Source of the DNA: Deinococcus hopiensis KR-140 | Lineage (GTDB): Bacteria > Deinococcota > Deinococci > Deinococcales > Deinococcaceae | Assembly (NCBI RefSeq): GCF_900176165.1 | Contig: NZ_FWWU01000009.1 | Coordinates: 2,110,501-2,174,500, forward strand | DNA length: 64,000 nt | Reading direction: 5' to 3' | Part shown: one piece after another, positions 49,259 through 57,585 of the stretch | How positions within the stretch are numbered: the stretch's first letter is position 1 | Layout: the number at the start of each line of letters is the position of its first letter | Notes under the pieces: generated by a model | Seen by the model: only the letters and a program-made list of their open reading frames with translations | Databases searched by the model: none | Told to the model about the DNA's origin: nothing | Position numbers and translations under genes: made by a program

Positions 49259-50308
49259 TCAGAATTCCAGCAGCACGTGTTCTGCGCTGAAGCCCGGACC
49301 CATCGCGCTCAGAAGACCCTTGCCCTTCGGCCCCTTCCTCAACACTTCCTCCAGCACGAACAGCACGGTCACGCTGCTCATGTTGCCGTGATTGCGCAGC
49401 ACCTCACGGCTGGGATTGAGGGCACACGGGCACAGGCCCAGGGCTTCTTCGTAAGCGGTGAGGACCTTCACGCCGCCAGGATGGACCACAAACGTTCCTA
49501 CGTCCTCACGCTGCCAGCCGTGGGTGCTGAAGGCTTCGGCGACGTTTTCCGCCATCATGGAGCGCACCAGCGTGGGAATGTCGCGGGAAAAGCGCACCTT
49601 AAGGCCGTCGTCCACCACGTCCCAACCCATGATGTCCCCACTGTCCTCGATGAGGGTGGAGTAGCCGCCGTGCAGGGTGAGCAGGGGTGGTGGGCCGGGT
49701 ACGTCGGGGGCCGTCACGACGAGGGCCGCGCCGCCGTCGGAGAAGAGGGCGGTGCCCACAAAGTTGCTCTTGGACTCGTCGCCCTGGATCAGGGTCAGGC
49801 TACACATCTCGACGGCCACGTACAGTACCCGGCGGTGGCCTGCCCGCACGAGGTCCGCCGCCCGCGCGAGGCCGGCCGCGCCGCCCGCGCAACCCAAACC
49901 CCAGAGCGGCAGACGCAGGGCGTGGCGGTTGAGGCCAAGCTCCTCGATCAGGTAAGCGTCGAGGCTGGGGGCACTGATCCCGCTGGTGTTCACGGCGATC
50001 ACGGCGTCCACGTCCCCTGGGGCGAGTTCGGCCCGCTGAAGCGCCTCACGGGCCAGGCGCAGGGTGAGGGCGCGGGCCTCCTGCACGAAGACTTCGTTTT
50101 TCTCGCCGAAGCCGTGCGGCTCGGCGTACCACTCCAGGGGGCGGGCCACCGAACGGGTCTCGATCTGGGCGTTACCGAACACGTCGAGCATGTGCGCGCG
50201 GGCAGCCATGCGGGGAAACAAGGCGCGGGCCGCCTCCCGCACCTCCGTTTGGGGAATGCGGTGGGGCGGGTTCCCCGTAACGAGGGCGCGCAGGACGGGC
50301 AGGGTCAT
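49259..50308 (-). CDS. type III polyketide synthase
   Basis: Chalcone/stilbene-synthase-fold enzyme, 349 residues, which condenses malonyl-CoA onto an acyl-CoA starter to give pyrones, resorcinols or similar. Triad: Cys in WGLGCAGGAAGLA (near residue 147), His in VVHPGGVKV and Asn in RNHGNMSS. The end carries the GFGPG-like MGPGFSAEHVLL. Start MTLPVLRALVTGNPPH at 50308 chosen from homologous starts. Lies 89 nt downstream of the aldo/keto reductase gene, same direction. Product unknown. Confidence 0.92.
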   Translation of the reverse strand: MTLPVLRALVTGNPPHRIPQTEVREAARALFPRMAARAHMLDVFGNAQIETRSVARPLEWYAEPHGFGEKNEVFVQEARALTLRLAREALQRAELAPGDVDAVIAVNTSGISAPSLDAYLIEELGLNRHALRLPLWGLGCAGGAAGLARAADLVRAGHRRVLYVAVEMCSLTLIQGDESKSNFVGTALFSDGGAALVVTAPDVPGPPPLLTLHGGYSTLIEDSGDIMGWDVVDDGLKVRFSRDIPTLVRSMMAENVAEAFSTHGWQREDVGTFVVHPGGVKVLTAYEEALGLCPCALNPSREVLRNHGNMSSVTVLFVLEEVLRKGPKGKGLLSAMGPGFSAEHVLLEF

Positions 50309-50397
50309 GGAGGCATTCTGCCGTCCCTGGTCCGGCGCGCCGTGCTCCAGGGTACGGTCTGGACGGAGAGAGTCTTTATTCAGCTCCGAGGAAGAGG

Positions 50398-51297
50398 TCA
50401 GTCCCGCGCCGCTTGGCTCTGCCGCCACTCCTCACGGCCCACCTCGTCCAGACGGGCGAAGTCCTCATCGGTCAGCGTCAGGGCCGCTGCCGCAACGTTT
50501 TCCTCCAGGTGCTTGACCTTGCCCGTGCCCGGAATGGGCAGCATGACGGGGCTGCGCTTGAGGACCCAGGCGAGCGCCACCTGCGACGGCGTGGCCCCCA
50601 GGCGCGCGGCCACCTCGGTCAGTACGCTGCCCTCGCGCGCCAGCCGTCCCGCCGCCAGCGGATACCAGGGCAGAAAGCCGATCCCCTCGCGCCCGCAGTA
50701 CTCCAGCACGTCTTCGGACTTGCGGTTCGTCAGGTTGTAGAGGTTCTGTACGGTGGCAACGGGAAAGACGCGGCGGGCGGCCTCGATCTCCTCCACACTC
50801 ACCTCGCTGAGACCCGCGTGGCGGATCACGCCCTCGTCCATCAGCTCGCGGACCGCGCCAAACTGTTCGTCGCGGGGCACCTGGGGGTCAATGCGGTGCA
50901 GCTGCCACAGGTCGATTCGCTCCACACCGAGGCGGCGACGCGAGAGGTGCGCCTGCTGCTTGAGGTACTCGGGCCGTCCGCAGGGAATCCAGACGTTCGG
51001 CCCCGTGCGCGTCAGTCCTGCCTTGGTGGCGATTACCACGCTGTCAAAGGGGTGCAGGGCTTCGCGGATGAGCTCCTCGCTGACCGCGGGACCGTAGGAG
51101 TCGGCGGTGTCGATGAGCCGGACGCCGAGGTCCGGCAAACGGCGCAGGGTGGCCAGGGCCTCCTGCCGGTCGGCGGGATCGCCCCACACGCCCTCGCCCG
51201 TCACGCGCATGGCGCCGAAACCGAGGCGATTCACGGTAAGGTCCCCGCCGATGTTGAAGATGCCGCTCTGGGCCGCGTTGCCTGAGTTCTGGGTCAT
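50398..51297 (-). CDS. aldo/keto reductase
   Basis: NADPH-dependent oxidoreductase, 299 residues, (beta/alpha)8 barrel. Catalytic tetrad: Asp-Tyr in IDTADSYGP, Lys in VIATKAGL and His in LWQLHRIDP; a cofactor-binding IPGTGKVKHLEENV is near the end. AGGAGG 6 nt before the ATG is a strong ribosome site. Probably in one transcript with the type III PKS, so it may reduce a polyketide or its precursor; equally it may be a general carbonyl reductase. Confidence 0.9.
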   Translation of the reverse strand: MTQNSGNAAQSGIFNIGGDLTVNRLGFGAMRVTGEGVWGDPADRQEALATLRRLPDLGVRLIDTADSYGPAVSEELIREALHPFDSVVIATKAGLTRTGPNVWIPCGRPEYLKQQAHLSRRRLGVERIDLWQLHRIDPQVPRDEQFGAVRELMDEGVIRHAGLSEVSVEEIEAARRVFPVATVQNLYNLTNRKSEDVLEYCGREGIGFLPWYPLAAGRLAREGSVLTEVAARLGATPSQVALAWVLKRSPVMLPIPGTGKVKHLEENVAAAALTLTDEDFARLDEVGREEWRQSQAARD

Positions 51298-51423
51298 GAA
51301 AATCCTCCTGAACTGAGAAGACGAAAAAGCTCAGCCGACGCATGATGGCAGGCGCGGTGGGGCCGGGTGTAGGCCCAGCCTAAAGCCCGCGTTCACCACT
51401 TCAGCGGTGCCCGCCGGGACACA

Positions 51424-52386
51424 ATGCTCCCCATGACCTCCGCGCGCCCTGGCCTTCCTCTCCCCGTGATTCTGGATGGCGACCCCGGCCTTGACGACGC
51501 CGTGGCGTGGCTGCTGGCGCTCGCCAGTCCGGAAGACCTCGCCGTGCTCGCGCTGACCACCGTTCACGGCAACGTGGGCCTGGACCTCACCACCCGCAAC
51601 GCGGGCGTGGTGCTGGCGCTGGCGGGAAAGGACGTGCCCATGTACGCGGGCGCGGACCGGCCCCTGCTGACCGAGGCGATTACGGCCACGAGGGTTCACG
51701 GCGAGACCGGCTTGCCTGCCCGTGACCTCCCTGAGCCGCGCGGAACGGTGGAAGCCGAACACGCCGCCCACTTCATCGTCCGTACCCTACGTGAGCGGCC
51801 CGGCGAGGTGACGTTGGTGGCGACGGGACCCCTCACGAACGTGGCGCTGGCCTTTCGCCTCGCGCCGGAGTTGCCCGCCCTCACGCGCGAGGTGGTGTGG
51901 ATGGGCGGAAGTACCGGGCAGGGCAACCGCACCCCCGCCGCCGAGTTCAACGCGCTGGCCGATCCACACGCCGCCCGGATCGTGCTGGAGTCGGGCGCGG
52001 CCGTGCGGATGTTCGGCCTGAACGTGACGATGCAGGCCCTCGCCACACCGGACCGGGTGGAGCGCCTGCACGGCCTGGGGAACCGTGTGGGCGCAGTCTG
52101 CGCCGAGCTGCTGAGCTTCTACGCTGGGATGTACCGTGAGAGATACGGCCTGACCGGCGGCGCGCTGCACGATCCCCTCGCGATGGCCGCCGTCCTGCGC
52201 CCGGAGCTGTGCGAAATGAAGCCCATGCGCGTGGCTGTCGAGACGCAAGAGGGTCTGAACTTCGGACGCACCGTGTGCGATCTGTACGGGGTGACCGGCG
52301 AGGCGGCAAACGTCTCGGTGGCCGTGGGCGTGGACGACGTGGCCTTTTTCGAGCTGCTGACGGAACGCCTGGGACGGCTGCCCTAG
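51424..52386 (+). CDS. inosine-uridine-type nucleoside hydrolase
   Basis: Ribonucleoside N-glycosidase, 320 residues, for purine/pyrimidine salvage. The N-terminal calcium site reads LDGDPGLDDAVAWL, with Gly replacing Thr of the usual DTDPGxDDA. Other family elements are VPMYAGADRPL, TLVATGPLTNVALA, WMGGS, FNALADPHAA, FGLNVTMQA and HDPLA. The ATG at 51433 is an equally good start. Transcribed away from the aldo/keto reductase. Confidence 0.9.
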   Translation: MLPMTSARPGLPLPVILDGDPGLDDAVAWLLALASPEDLAVLALTTVHGNVGLDLTTRNAGVVLALAGKDVPMYAGADRPLLTEAITATRVHGETGLPARDLPEPRGTVEAEHAAHFIVRTLRERPGEVTLVATGPLTNVALAFRLAPELPALTREVVWMGGSTGQGNRTPAAEFNALADPHAARIVLESGAAVRMFGLNVTMQALATPDRVERLHGLGNRVGAVCAELLSFYAGMYRERYGLTGGALHDPLAMAAVLRPELCEMKPMRVAVETQEGLNFGRTVCDLYGVTGEAANVSVAVGVDDVAFFELLTERLGRLP

Positions 52387-52394
52387 CGGCCGCC

Positions 52395-52976
52395 CTTTCA
52401 TTCCTGGGCGTGGTCTACCGCGCGCAGGCGGGCGCTGGCGAGGGCCTTTTGGGGCAAAGGCCAGACGCCCAAAAGGCCAGACGCCCAGCCCTGTGGCGGC
52501 CAGGAACCCAGGTGTGGAAAATCGGGGCGCTGCCAAGCCGGAACAGCCACGCGCCGGCCAGAAGCACGCCCGAGGACACGGCGAGCCGGCCCTGCCCCGT
52601 GGTGTATCAGGGCCGCCGAAGCTGGGCCGGGGTAGCAACGCGAATGTGCGCCGCTCCGGCATTGTGCACGTGGAGCGCCGTGACCTGACCTTCGCCGGCT
52701 CCCACTCGCGGCGAGGGACCATTGCCCAGTGGCTTGGGGTTGCCCTCCAGTACCGCGCGGCGCCGCGGCCTCGTCCAGACTCAGGTCCAGGATCTGCCGA
52801 ACACAGCTGGTCTGCGCCTCCATCGCCCCGGGCATCAACGCCATCATGCGCTCCACCTTCCGCCCGCAGTTTGCGCTGTCCATGCCCTCCACGAAGTAGA
52901 TCAGGTGGGCCGGCGGCGCCTTGGAGGCACGGCGGGCGCACGGTGAGGTCAGTTTGGAAGCTGTTTGAATGCCCAC
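52395..52976 (-). pseudogene. decayed P-type heavy-metal ATPase, N-terminal part
   Basis: The minus strand starts with an HMA-type domain (LIYFVEGMDSANCGRKVERM) followed, in shifting frames, by TGQGRLAVSSGVLLAGAW and LGVWP.KALASAR, the first transmembrane segments of a CadA/ZntA-type pump. The metal-binding GMDCxxC is broken to GMDSANC. The rest of the pump is absent; the sequence stops 8 bp from the nucleoside hydrolase end. A 15-bp unit is duplicated at about 52460-52490. Confidence 0.7.
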
Positions 52977-53057
52977 CTAGCGCGCTTTCAGTTTGGTGGG
53001 CTTGAGCCTGAAGGGACGAACCCCAAGCCGACGGACCAGTAGGCCGACGGATCAATA

Positions 53058-53081
53058 GAAAAACCGCGCTTGACGCGCGGT
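53058..53081 (-). terminator. terminator of the tRNA gene remnant
   Basis: On the minus strand: CCGCGC-GTCAA-GCGCGG then five T, starting 7 nt after the CCA end of the tRNA. Confidence 0.8.
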
Positions 53082-53087
53082 CTTTTC

Positions 53088-53132
<45 letters not shown>

Positions 53133-53236
53133 TTAAAAAGAGCGTCCCAGCGCGAAAATATTCCCCGTTCTGGATAGGATCTTTTCTCTGGCCTCAACCC
53201 TCCTCCCCCCCTTACACCTAACTTTTTGAGGGGCTT

Positions 53237-53375
53237 TGGTGACGGATTGGTGACGGGCTGGTGACAGGCTGCGCTCGAATAGTTCCGGTGTGGGACCGGA
53301 ACTATTCGAGCGTGAGCAACAGTCTCTCAAGGACTGAAGAGCTGCGCCCCAAGCGCTGGTGACAGAGTTGGTGAC
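53237..53375. repeat. TGGTGAC direct repeats (integrase arm-site-like)
   Basis: Five copies of TGGTGAC in the same direction at 53237, 53248, 53259 (11-bp steps, one helical turn), 53357 and 53369 (12-bp step). They flank the large palindrome and lie 105 bp from the tRNA fragment, the arrangement of arm-type sites beside an integrase core site. Confidence 0.6.
53272..53312. repeat. 18-bp perfect inverted repeat
   Basis: CGCTCGAATAGTTCCGGT / ACCGGAACTATTCGAGCG around GTGGG. Between the two clusters of TGGTGAC repeats; not followed by a T run. Confidence 0.75.
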
Positions 53376-53472
53376 GAAGACCAAATAGGCCTCCTGTACG
53401 TTGACCCAACGAGTTGCGGCAGCTCCTCACGCTGACTTGGAGTGAACCAGATGATATCGGTGGAACAGCAAA

Positions 53473-53610
53473 GTGAACCTACTCACATTTTGGGATCTTA
53501 GCCTTGACTTTCCCCTGTTCAGCGCGGCGGCCAAGGAGGCGGGTACATCGGCGAAAGTACTGCACTCTCTGCTGCTTGCTGAAGGCGTACTAATCAAGCT
53601 TGATGCATGA
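53473..53610 (+). CDS. possible 45-residue protein
   Basis: From a GTG: FWDLSLDFPLFSAAAKEAGT then SAKVLHSLLLAEGVLIKLDA. It reads like a small helical protein or the end of a degraded gene. No clear ribosome site. The rest of 53390-53752 is AT-rich with no other candidate. Confidence 0.25.
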   Translation: MNLLTFWDLSLDFPLFSAAAKEAGTSAKVLHSLLLAEGVLIKLDA

Positions 53611-53752
53611 GTGCCATTTAGATGCTTCTTACTTAATCGTAACTAATTCTCAGATCTAAAAGAGTCATGTCAACACAATTTATTGTGCAGAGTTAAATCA
53701 TTTTACGCCAGCTACTCGTGAGACAGTATATCTCCCGCTTCGCTCTGTATCC

Positions 53753-54625
53753 CTACCATCTTGAAATCATCTGCAACTGATTGACGAATCGGGATTGCTT
53801 TTCTGGCTCATTACGACTTCTATGCACAAAAGCTTCCCAAAGATTCACCAGTTGATCGCGGTACGGACGGAGCAGATCAATGAGCTCTGGATCTCGGTAT
53901 TCGTGATACAACCGAATCACTAATGGAATGCAATAGCTTGCCATTTCCCTGGGAGGTTCATTGGTGCATTCAGTGAGGAGGCGCACCCACATTGACTTGG
54001 AATCCTCACTTCTCTCCTGATAGTCATAGAAATTAGCCAATGAGCTTAGGGCCTCTGGAACGCCACGATTCGCTGCGTCTAGGAGGAGTTGTTCCCCCTT
54101 TCTACGATTAGCTATGGGGCTATCCTCGTCACAGTACAGTGCTCCCAATTTGGCTGTAGCTAAAGCGCTGCCCAAGTTCATAGCTTTCTCAAAGCAGGCC
54201 GCAGCTTTATATGGGTCGGCAATTTTACCTCCCGCACCATATAGGTGGTCCTCACCTTCGTCGATTAGTAACGCCGCCATTTCACGTACGTCTGCTGACA
54301 CATTGCCTGCCTGCTCTACCGATGGAGTGACATCCAGCGTCGAAATGGTGAGCAACTGATTGATAGCATCGGTGGGTGAGATCAGAAAGAACTCACGGTT
54401 TGGAGATGCTCGAACCCCCCTCGCCTGCAGTGCGGCATGAATGGCCGCCTCCGCCTGATCAACGTCATCAAAGCGTCGATGGTAGACCAAGATGAATTTT
54501 TGTGGCACCCCCGTGGCTGCCGACAGTTCCCGAACTCGGTCATTCACATTGCGTGTGGTCTTTCCAATTTTGACCATATCCGGCATGGCTGGATTGATTA
54601 AGATGTATACCTCGCCAGGATTCAT
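53753..54625 (-). CDS. T5orf172 (GIY-YIG-type) domain protein with Sel1-like repeats
   Basis: A 290-residue protein. Residues 1-100 form a T5orf172/Mug113 domain of the GIY-YIG nuclease superfamily: GEVYILINPAMPDMVKIGKT, RVRELSAATGVP and FDDVDQAEAAIHAAL, the last holding the Glu-type helix. Residues 115-220 contain two or three Sel1/TPR-like repeats (KAAACFEKAMNLGSALATAK, GEQLLLDAANRGVPEALSSL). This pairing suggests a nuclease or DNA-binding head with a protein-binding tail, of phage or defence origin. AT-richer than chromosomal neighbours. Confidence 0.82.
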   Translation of the reverse strand: MNPGEVYILINPAMPDMVKIGKTTRNVNDRVRELSAATGVPQKFILVYHRRFDDVDQAEAAIHAALQARGVRASPNREFFLISPTDAINQLLTISTLDVTPSVEQAGNVSADVREMAALLIDEGEDHLYGAGGKIADPYKAAACFEKAMNLGSALATAKLGALYCDEDSPIANRRKGEQLLLDAANRGVPEALSSLANFYDYQERSEDSKSMWVRLLTECTNEPPREMASYCIPLVIRLYHEYRDPELIDLLRPYRDQLVNLWEAFVHRSRNEPEKQSRFVNQLQMISRW

Positions 54626-54848
54626 TGCCTTATCGTAGCTGAAGGCACAGGCTCAAGGCCGCTATGGATAATCCCCCCTCTTCCGGCACCAAGGATATGT
54701 GCGGTGTATGGAACGGCCCGCTATAGCCCCTGCTTACGCAGGACGCACTATCTATCTCTGCGAATGACGTTGGGCCACGGCGCTTCAAGAGCTCTGGCCT
54801 AGAGTGGGTCGGCTTGCAGCCAACCTTTGCGGCACACTGAGACGGACC

Positions 54849-55508
54849 ATGGACCGCGAAAAGTTCTACGCCACTGCCGACTACCTCAAGACGCGATTGG
54901 ACGACATCCGAAAGCATGAACGTGCTTACAAGTCACGCGGCGTGCCCAAGGTGCGCACGCACCTGCAGGCTTTTCTCGACGGAACGCTTCAGGAACGTGT
55001 GGACGTGCTTGGCGGCGGTGCCCTCGATCTGCTCGGCTGGCAACTCCAGGACCCGCTCAACGAACTTGCGGCGGTCGCTCCGACGGAGTTCCGCGCGGCG
55101 CTTGAGGCGCTCTGGACATCACCGCTGCGTGCCGAGCAGGTCGACACGTTCTGGGTCATCCTCGACCCAGCGCTTGACCGCTTGAAGCCCAGGAACAGCA
55201 AGGCCTTCAACGGGCTCGGAGCGCGAACCACAGTCGCCTCCTACCTGTTGTACGTGGCTGATCCGACCCGCTTCCCTTTTTACATGCCCACCTACGGCGG
55301 GAAAGCCATCGAGCATCTGTACGGCAAGAGCAAGCGCGAGAAGCTCGACGATGGGTCGCCCGGAGTGCTGATGCGCGCCTATACGCAGCGTTGCACGTAT
55401 CTCCTGAAAGAATTTCGTGACGCCGGTGTCGGGCTCGAAGACATGATGGATCTACACAGCGGCCTGCACCTTCTGGCACGAGACCTTCTGAAGGCGGGCA
55501 ATGCTTGA
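54849..55508 (+). CDS. hypothetical protein of the island
   Basis: A 219-residue soluble protein from ATG 54849. The central part (NSKAFNGLGARTTVASYLLY, VADPTRFPFYMPTYGGKAIE) has a WH-like look sometimes seen in N-terminal domains of McrB-type and other defence proteins (a residue-pattern impression only). I do not recognise the family. GC content is chromosomal, unlike its AT-rich neighbours. Divergent from the T5orf172 gene. Confidence 0.6.
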   Translation: MDREKFYATADYLKTRLDDIRKHERAYKSRGVPKVRTHLQAFLDGTLQERVDVLGGGALDLLGWQLQDPLNELAAVAPTEFRAALEALWTSPLRAEQVDTFWVILDPALDRLKPRNSKAFNGLGARTTVASYLLYVADPTRFPFYMPTYGGKAIEHLYGKSKREKLDDGSPGVLMRAYTQRCTYLLKEFRDAGVGLEDMMDLHSGLHLLARDLLKAGNA

Positions 55509-55750
55509 GCACACGTAGTGATCACGCAGGAGCATCTCTTTACCTCCGGTCTCCCCAGAATGGCTGACGAGTTCCCAACGTGCCCTGCTGCGACAATCCA
55601 GACCCTCTTGGATTCTCACCTGAGTACTTTGAATCCTTGTTTTCTCCGTCTGCGACGCATTTTCACACCATTCTCATGACATGAAATGTTATGTTATACA
55701 CATATCCGAGGGTAGATATTTCACTCTTTGGACGCTGAAAAGGAGATGAC

Positions 55751-56557
55751 ATGAATAAATTTATGCAAAGTTCTCATGGTGTGAGTGTGAGGGTGCTAAG
55801 TGCACAGCACGACAGGCACGAGTTCAACCCTTTCAATCGTTGGGAGGAGAAGTTACTGGACTTAGTATCGCATCCATCTAAGCGCAGTGCAGAATGGACC
55901 CTGTCTGAAGACATCACAGCAGTTAAGGAGCAGGTAAGGCGCACTGTGTCGAACATTCAGATCAAATACCCTTTCTCATCTGATGTGCTCGAGTTAGACA
56001 TCCTGCTGTACCAGGTGACATCCCTGGACGACCCGACATTAGAAATACGGGGCGACTTGCGTGGCAACCGACAGTACCCAGCAATCCTAGTTGGGATTGA
56101 GACCTTCAATGCCCGCCGCCTAGAAGCGGTCTTGACGCACGAGTTGCTGCACGTTCTGTACAGCCCCCCTGCGGAGACAGCGGCGCATGACGCCTTGGAC
56201 CTGTACCTATTACGCCTAGCCATTGAGGAGGGGGTAGCGGAGGCCTTCGTGCGGGAGAACATGTCGCCCGCCGACGTAAAGAGTGGTGCAAGCGACTTAG
56301 CAGTCCCGGAAGACCTCGTACAGTTGCACGACTTCAGGCACGAACGGCACGACGATCCTAAGAAGCTTAATGACCCCAAAGACGCAGCCCTAAAATCTTT
56401 CCTAGAGATGCACAAGCATTACGCTGCGGGATATCACATCGTCACATCGCTAATCGACGGTAAGGTATTTGACTTGACGACGTTGATAGATATGGATCCC
56501 GTGGAAGTGTGGAAGGCCTACCTCCCCCTGAACTCAGCCATACCGTCAACCCTCTAA
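55751..56557 (+). CDS. HExxH zinc metallopeptidase-like protein
   Basis: A 268-residue protein, probably cytoplasmic (no signal peptide). Zinc motif LTHELLHVLY near residue 130 and a downstream EEGVAEAFV near 160 supply H-E-x-x-H and the third Glu of a gluzincin, like DUF2268-type putative Zn proteases. N-terminal 110 residues have no recognised domain. GGAG lies 6 nt before the ATG. Preceded by 240 bp of AT-rich DNA without a gene. A candidate protease effector of a defence or stress module; inference only. Confidence 0.7.
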   Translation: MNKFMQSSHGVSVRVLSAQHDRHEFNPFNRWEEKLLDLVSHPSKRSAEWTLSEDITAVKEQVRRTVSNIQIKYPFSSDVLELDILLYQVTSLDDPTLEIRGDLRGNRQYPAILVGIETFNARRLEAVLTHELLHVLYSPPAETAAHDALDLYLLRLAIEEGVAEAFVRENMSPADVKSGASDLAVPEDLVQLHDFRHERHDDPKKLNDPKDAALKSFLEMHKHYAAGYHIVTSLIDGKVFDLTTLIDMDPVEVWKAYLPLNSAIPSTL

Positions 56558-56602
56558 GTTTAAGGGAACGCCGCCCACAATGTTGTCAAGCAGAAGGATG
56601 CC

Positions 56603-57211
56603 TCAATCCCGATGCGAAAAGTATTTATTAAGCCCTTCAAAATATAATTCTGGCTCCTTAACAAACATATGAGCAGAAGAGTTAGATATATGATCGAACA
56701 GGCTTTCAAAGAGAGGAGGAATAAGAGCCTTATGGTCTACGAATATGGCATGCTGAGATTGAACAAATTCAATCATTACGTATATAAATTTTTTATCATT
56801 GCCTTGATCTTTAAGTTCAGAAAATTTTCGTAGATCAAATCGGATAGTTATTTCAGCTACATGTCCCTTTTCCAAAAGGACCTCAACACGATCGCCATCA
56901 TAAGAACCCCACATAATGGCATTCTCGTCCCAGTGCTTTTCCTGTGGGAGGATTCCTTCAAGAGTATTAGATAATTGCTGCAAAAATCTCTTACTATTTA
57001 GAATCTCTCTATCATTTTTATTACGGTCTTCTTTATATAGACCGCTGGTATACCTAAAAGGCTTCCGATGAAAGCCTTTATCAACATATTGATCCCATGA
57101 TATTAAGCTCTCAAAGGCTTCATCAGCATCACGATAGCGAGACACACTTTCAAGAAAGCGCCCTACTTTGTGTGCGGGTGCAATCTTCAGGTCGACCTGC
57201 CAAGTTGCCAT
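56603..57211 (-). CDS. unknown AT-rich island protein
   Basis: A 202-residue acidic soluble protein (MATWQVDLKIAPAHKVGRFL). A segment NAIMWGSYDGDRVEVLLEKG followed by VAEITIRFDLRKF recurs in many uncharacterised accessory proteins and looks like an alpha/beta immunity-type fold. GGAGG lies 6 nt before the ATG. It starts 23 nt after the ParB-like gene ends, same direction. The clearly lower GC content marks recent transfer. Confidence 0.6.
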   Translation of the reverse strand: MATWQVDLKIAPAHKVGRFLESVSRYRDADEAFESLISWDQYVDKGFHRKPFRYTSGLYKEDRNKNDREILNSKRFLQQLSNTLEGILPQEKHWDENAIMWGSYDGDRVEVLLEKGHVAEITIRFDLRKFSELKDQGNDKKFIYVMIEFVQSQHAIFVDHKALIPPLFESLFDHISNSSAHMFVKEPELYFEGLNKYFSHRD

Positions 57212-57234
57212 TTTACACCTCCTCTAAGCAAGGG

Positions 57235-57513
57235 TTATTCACCATAGTACTCAAGGTCTTTCTCATCTTTGTAACCGCCAATAGGAAGTTGGACCTCTTG
57301 CGCTGGTATCTCAGGCAGACCCAACTTCCGCGCGACTATCCACCGGTGATGTCCATCGACTATGCACTTATGCCCCTGGGAGTCAACTACGTACTTGACC
57401 GGCTCACGAACCCCATGTTGCTCAATGTCTTTAAGCAGGCGATCCAACTGCCTTTTACTCATGGTCTGGCCATGGGTAGGGCGAAGATCTCGGCAGGGAA
57501 CGTTATGCGTCAT
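57235..57513 (-). CDS. ParB/sulfiredoxin-fold nuclease-like protein
   Basis: A 92-residue ParB-N-type domain alone: RQLDRLLKDIEQHGVREPVK, then CIVDGHHRWIVARKLGLPEI, where DGHHRW corresponds to the GxxR box that binds or cleaves nucleotide phosphates in ParB/Srx proteins. ATG 57513 is preferred; an ATG at 57579 lies 6 bp from the IS630 end. Single ParB/Srx domains occur as DNases, CTPases and toxin domains. Operon with the 202-residue gene; the IS630 insertion 73 bp upstream may have cut its promoter. Confidence 0.65.
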   Translation of the reverse strand: MTHNVPCRDLRPTHGQTMSKRQLDRLLKDIEQHGVREPVKYVVDSQGHKCIVDGHHRWIVARKLGLPEIPAQEVQLPIGGYKDEKDLEYYGE

Positions 57514-57585
57514 GGGGTCGGTGGGCCTTTCTGAAGCGATCAGTCCCTGCCACCATATCCGATCGGCGGAAGACCTCACTACTGT

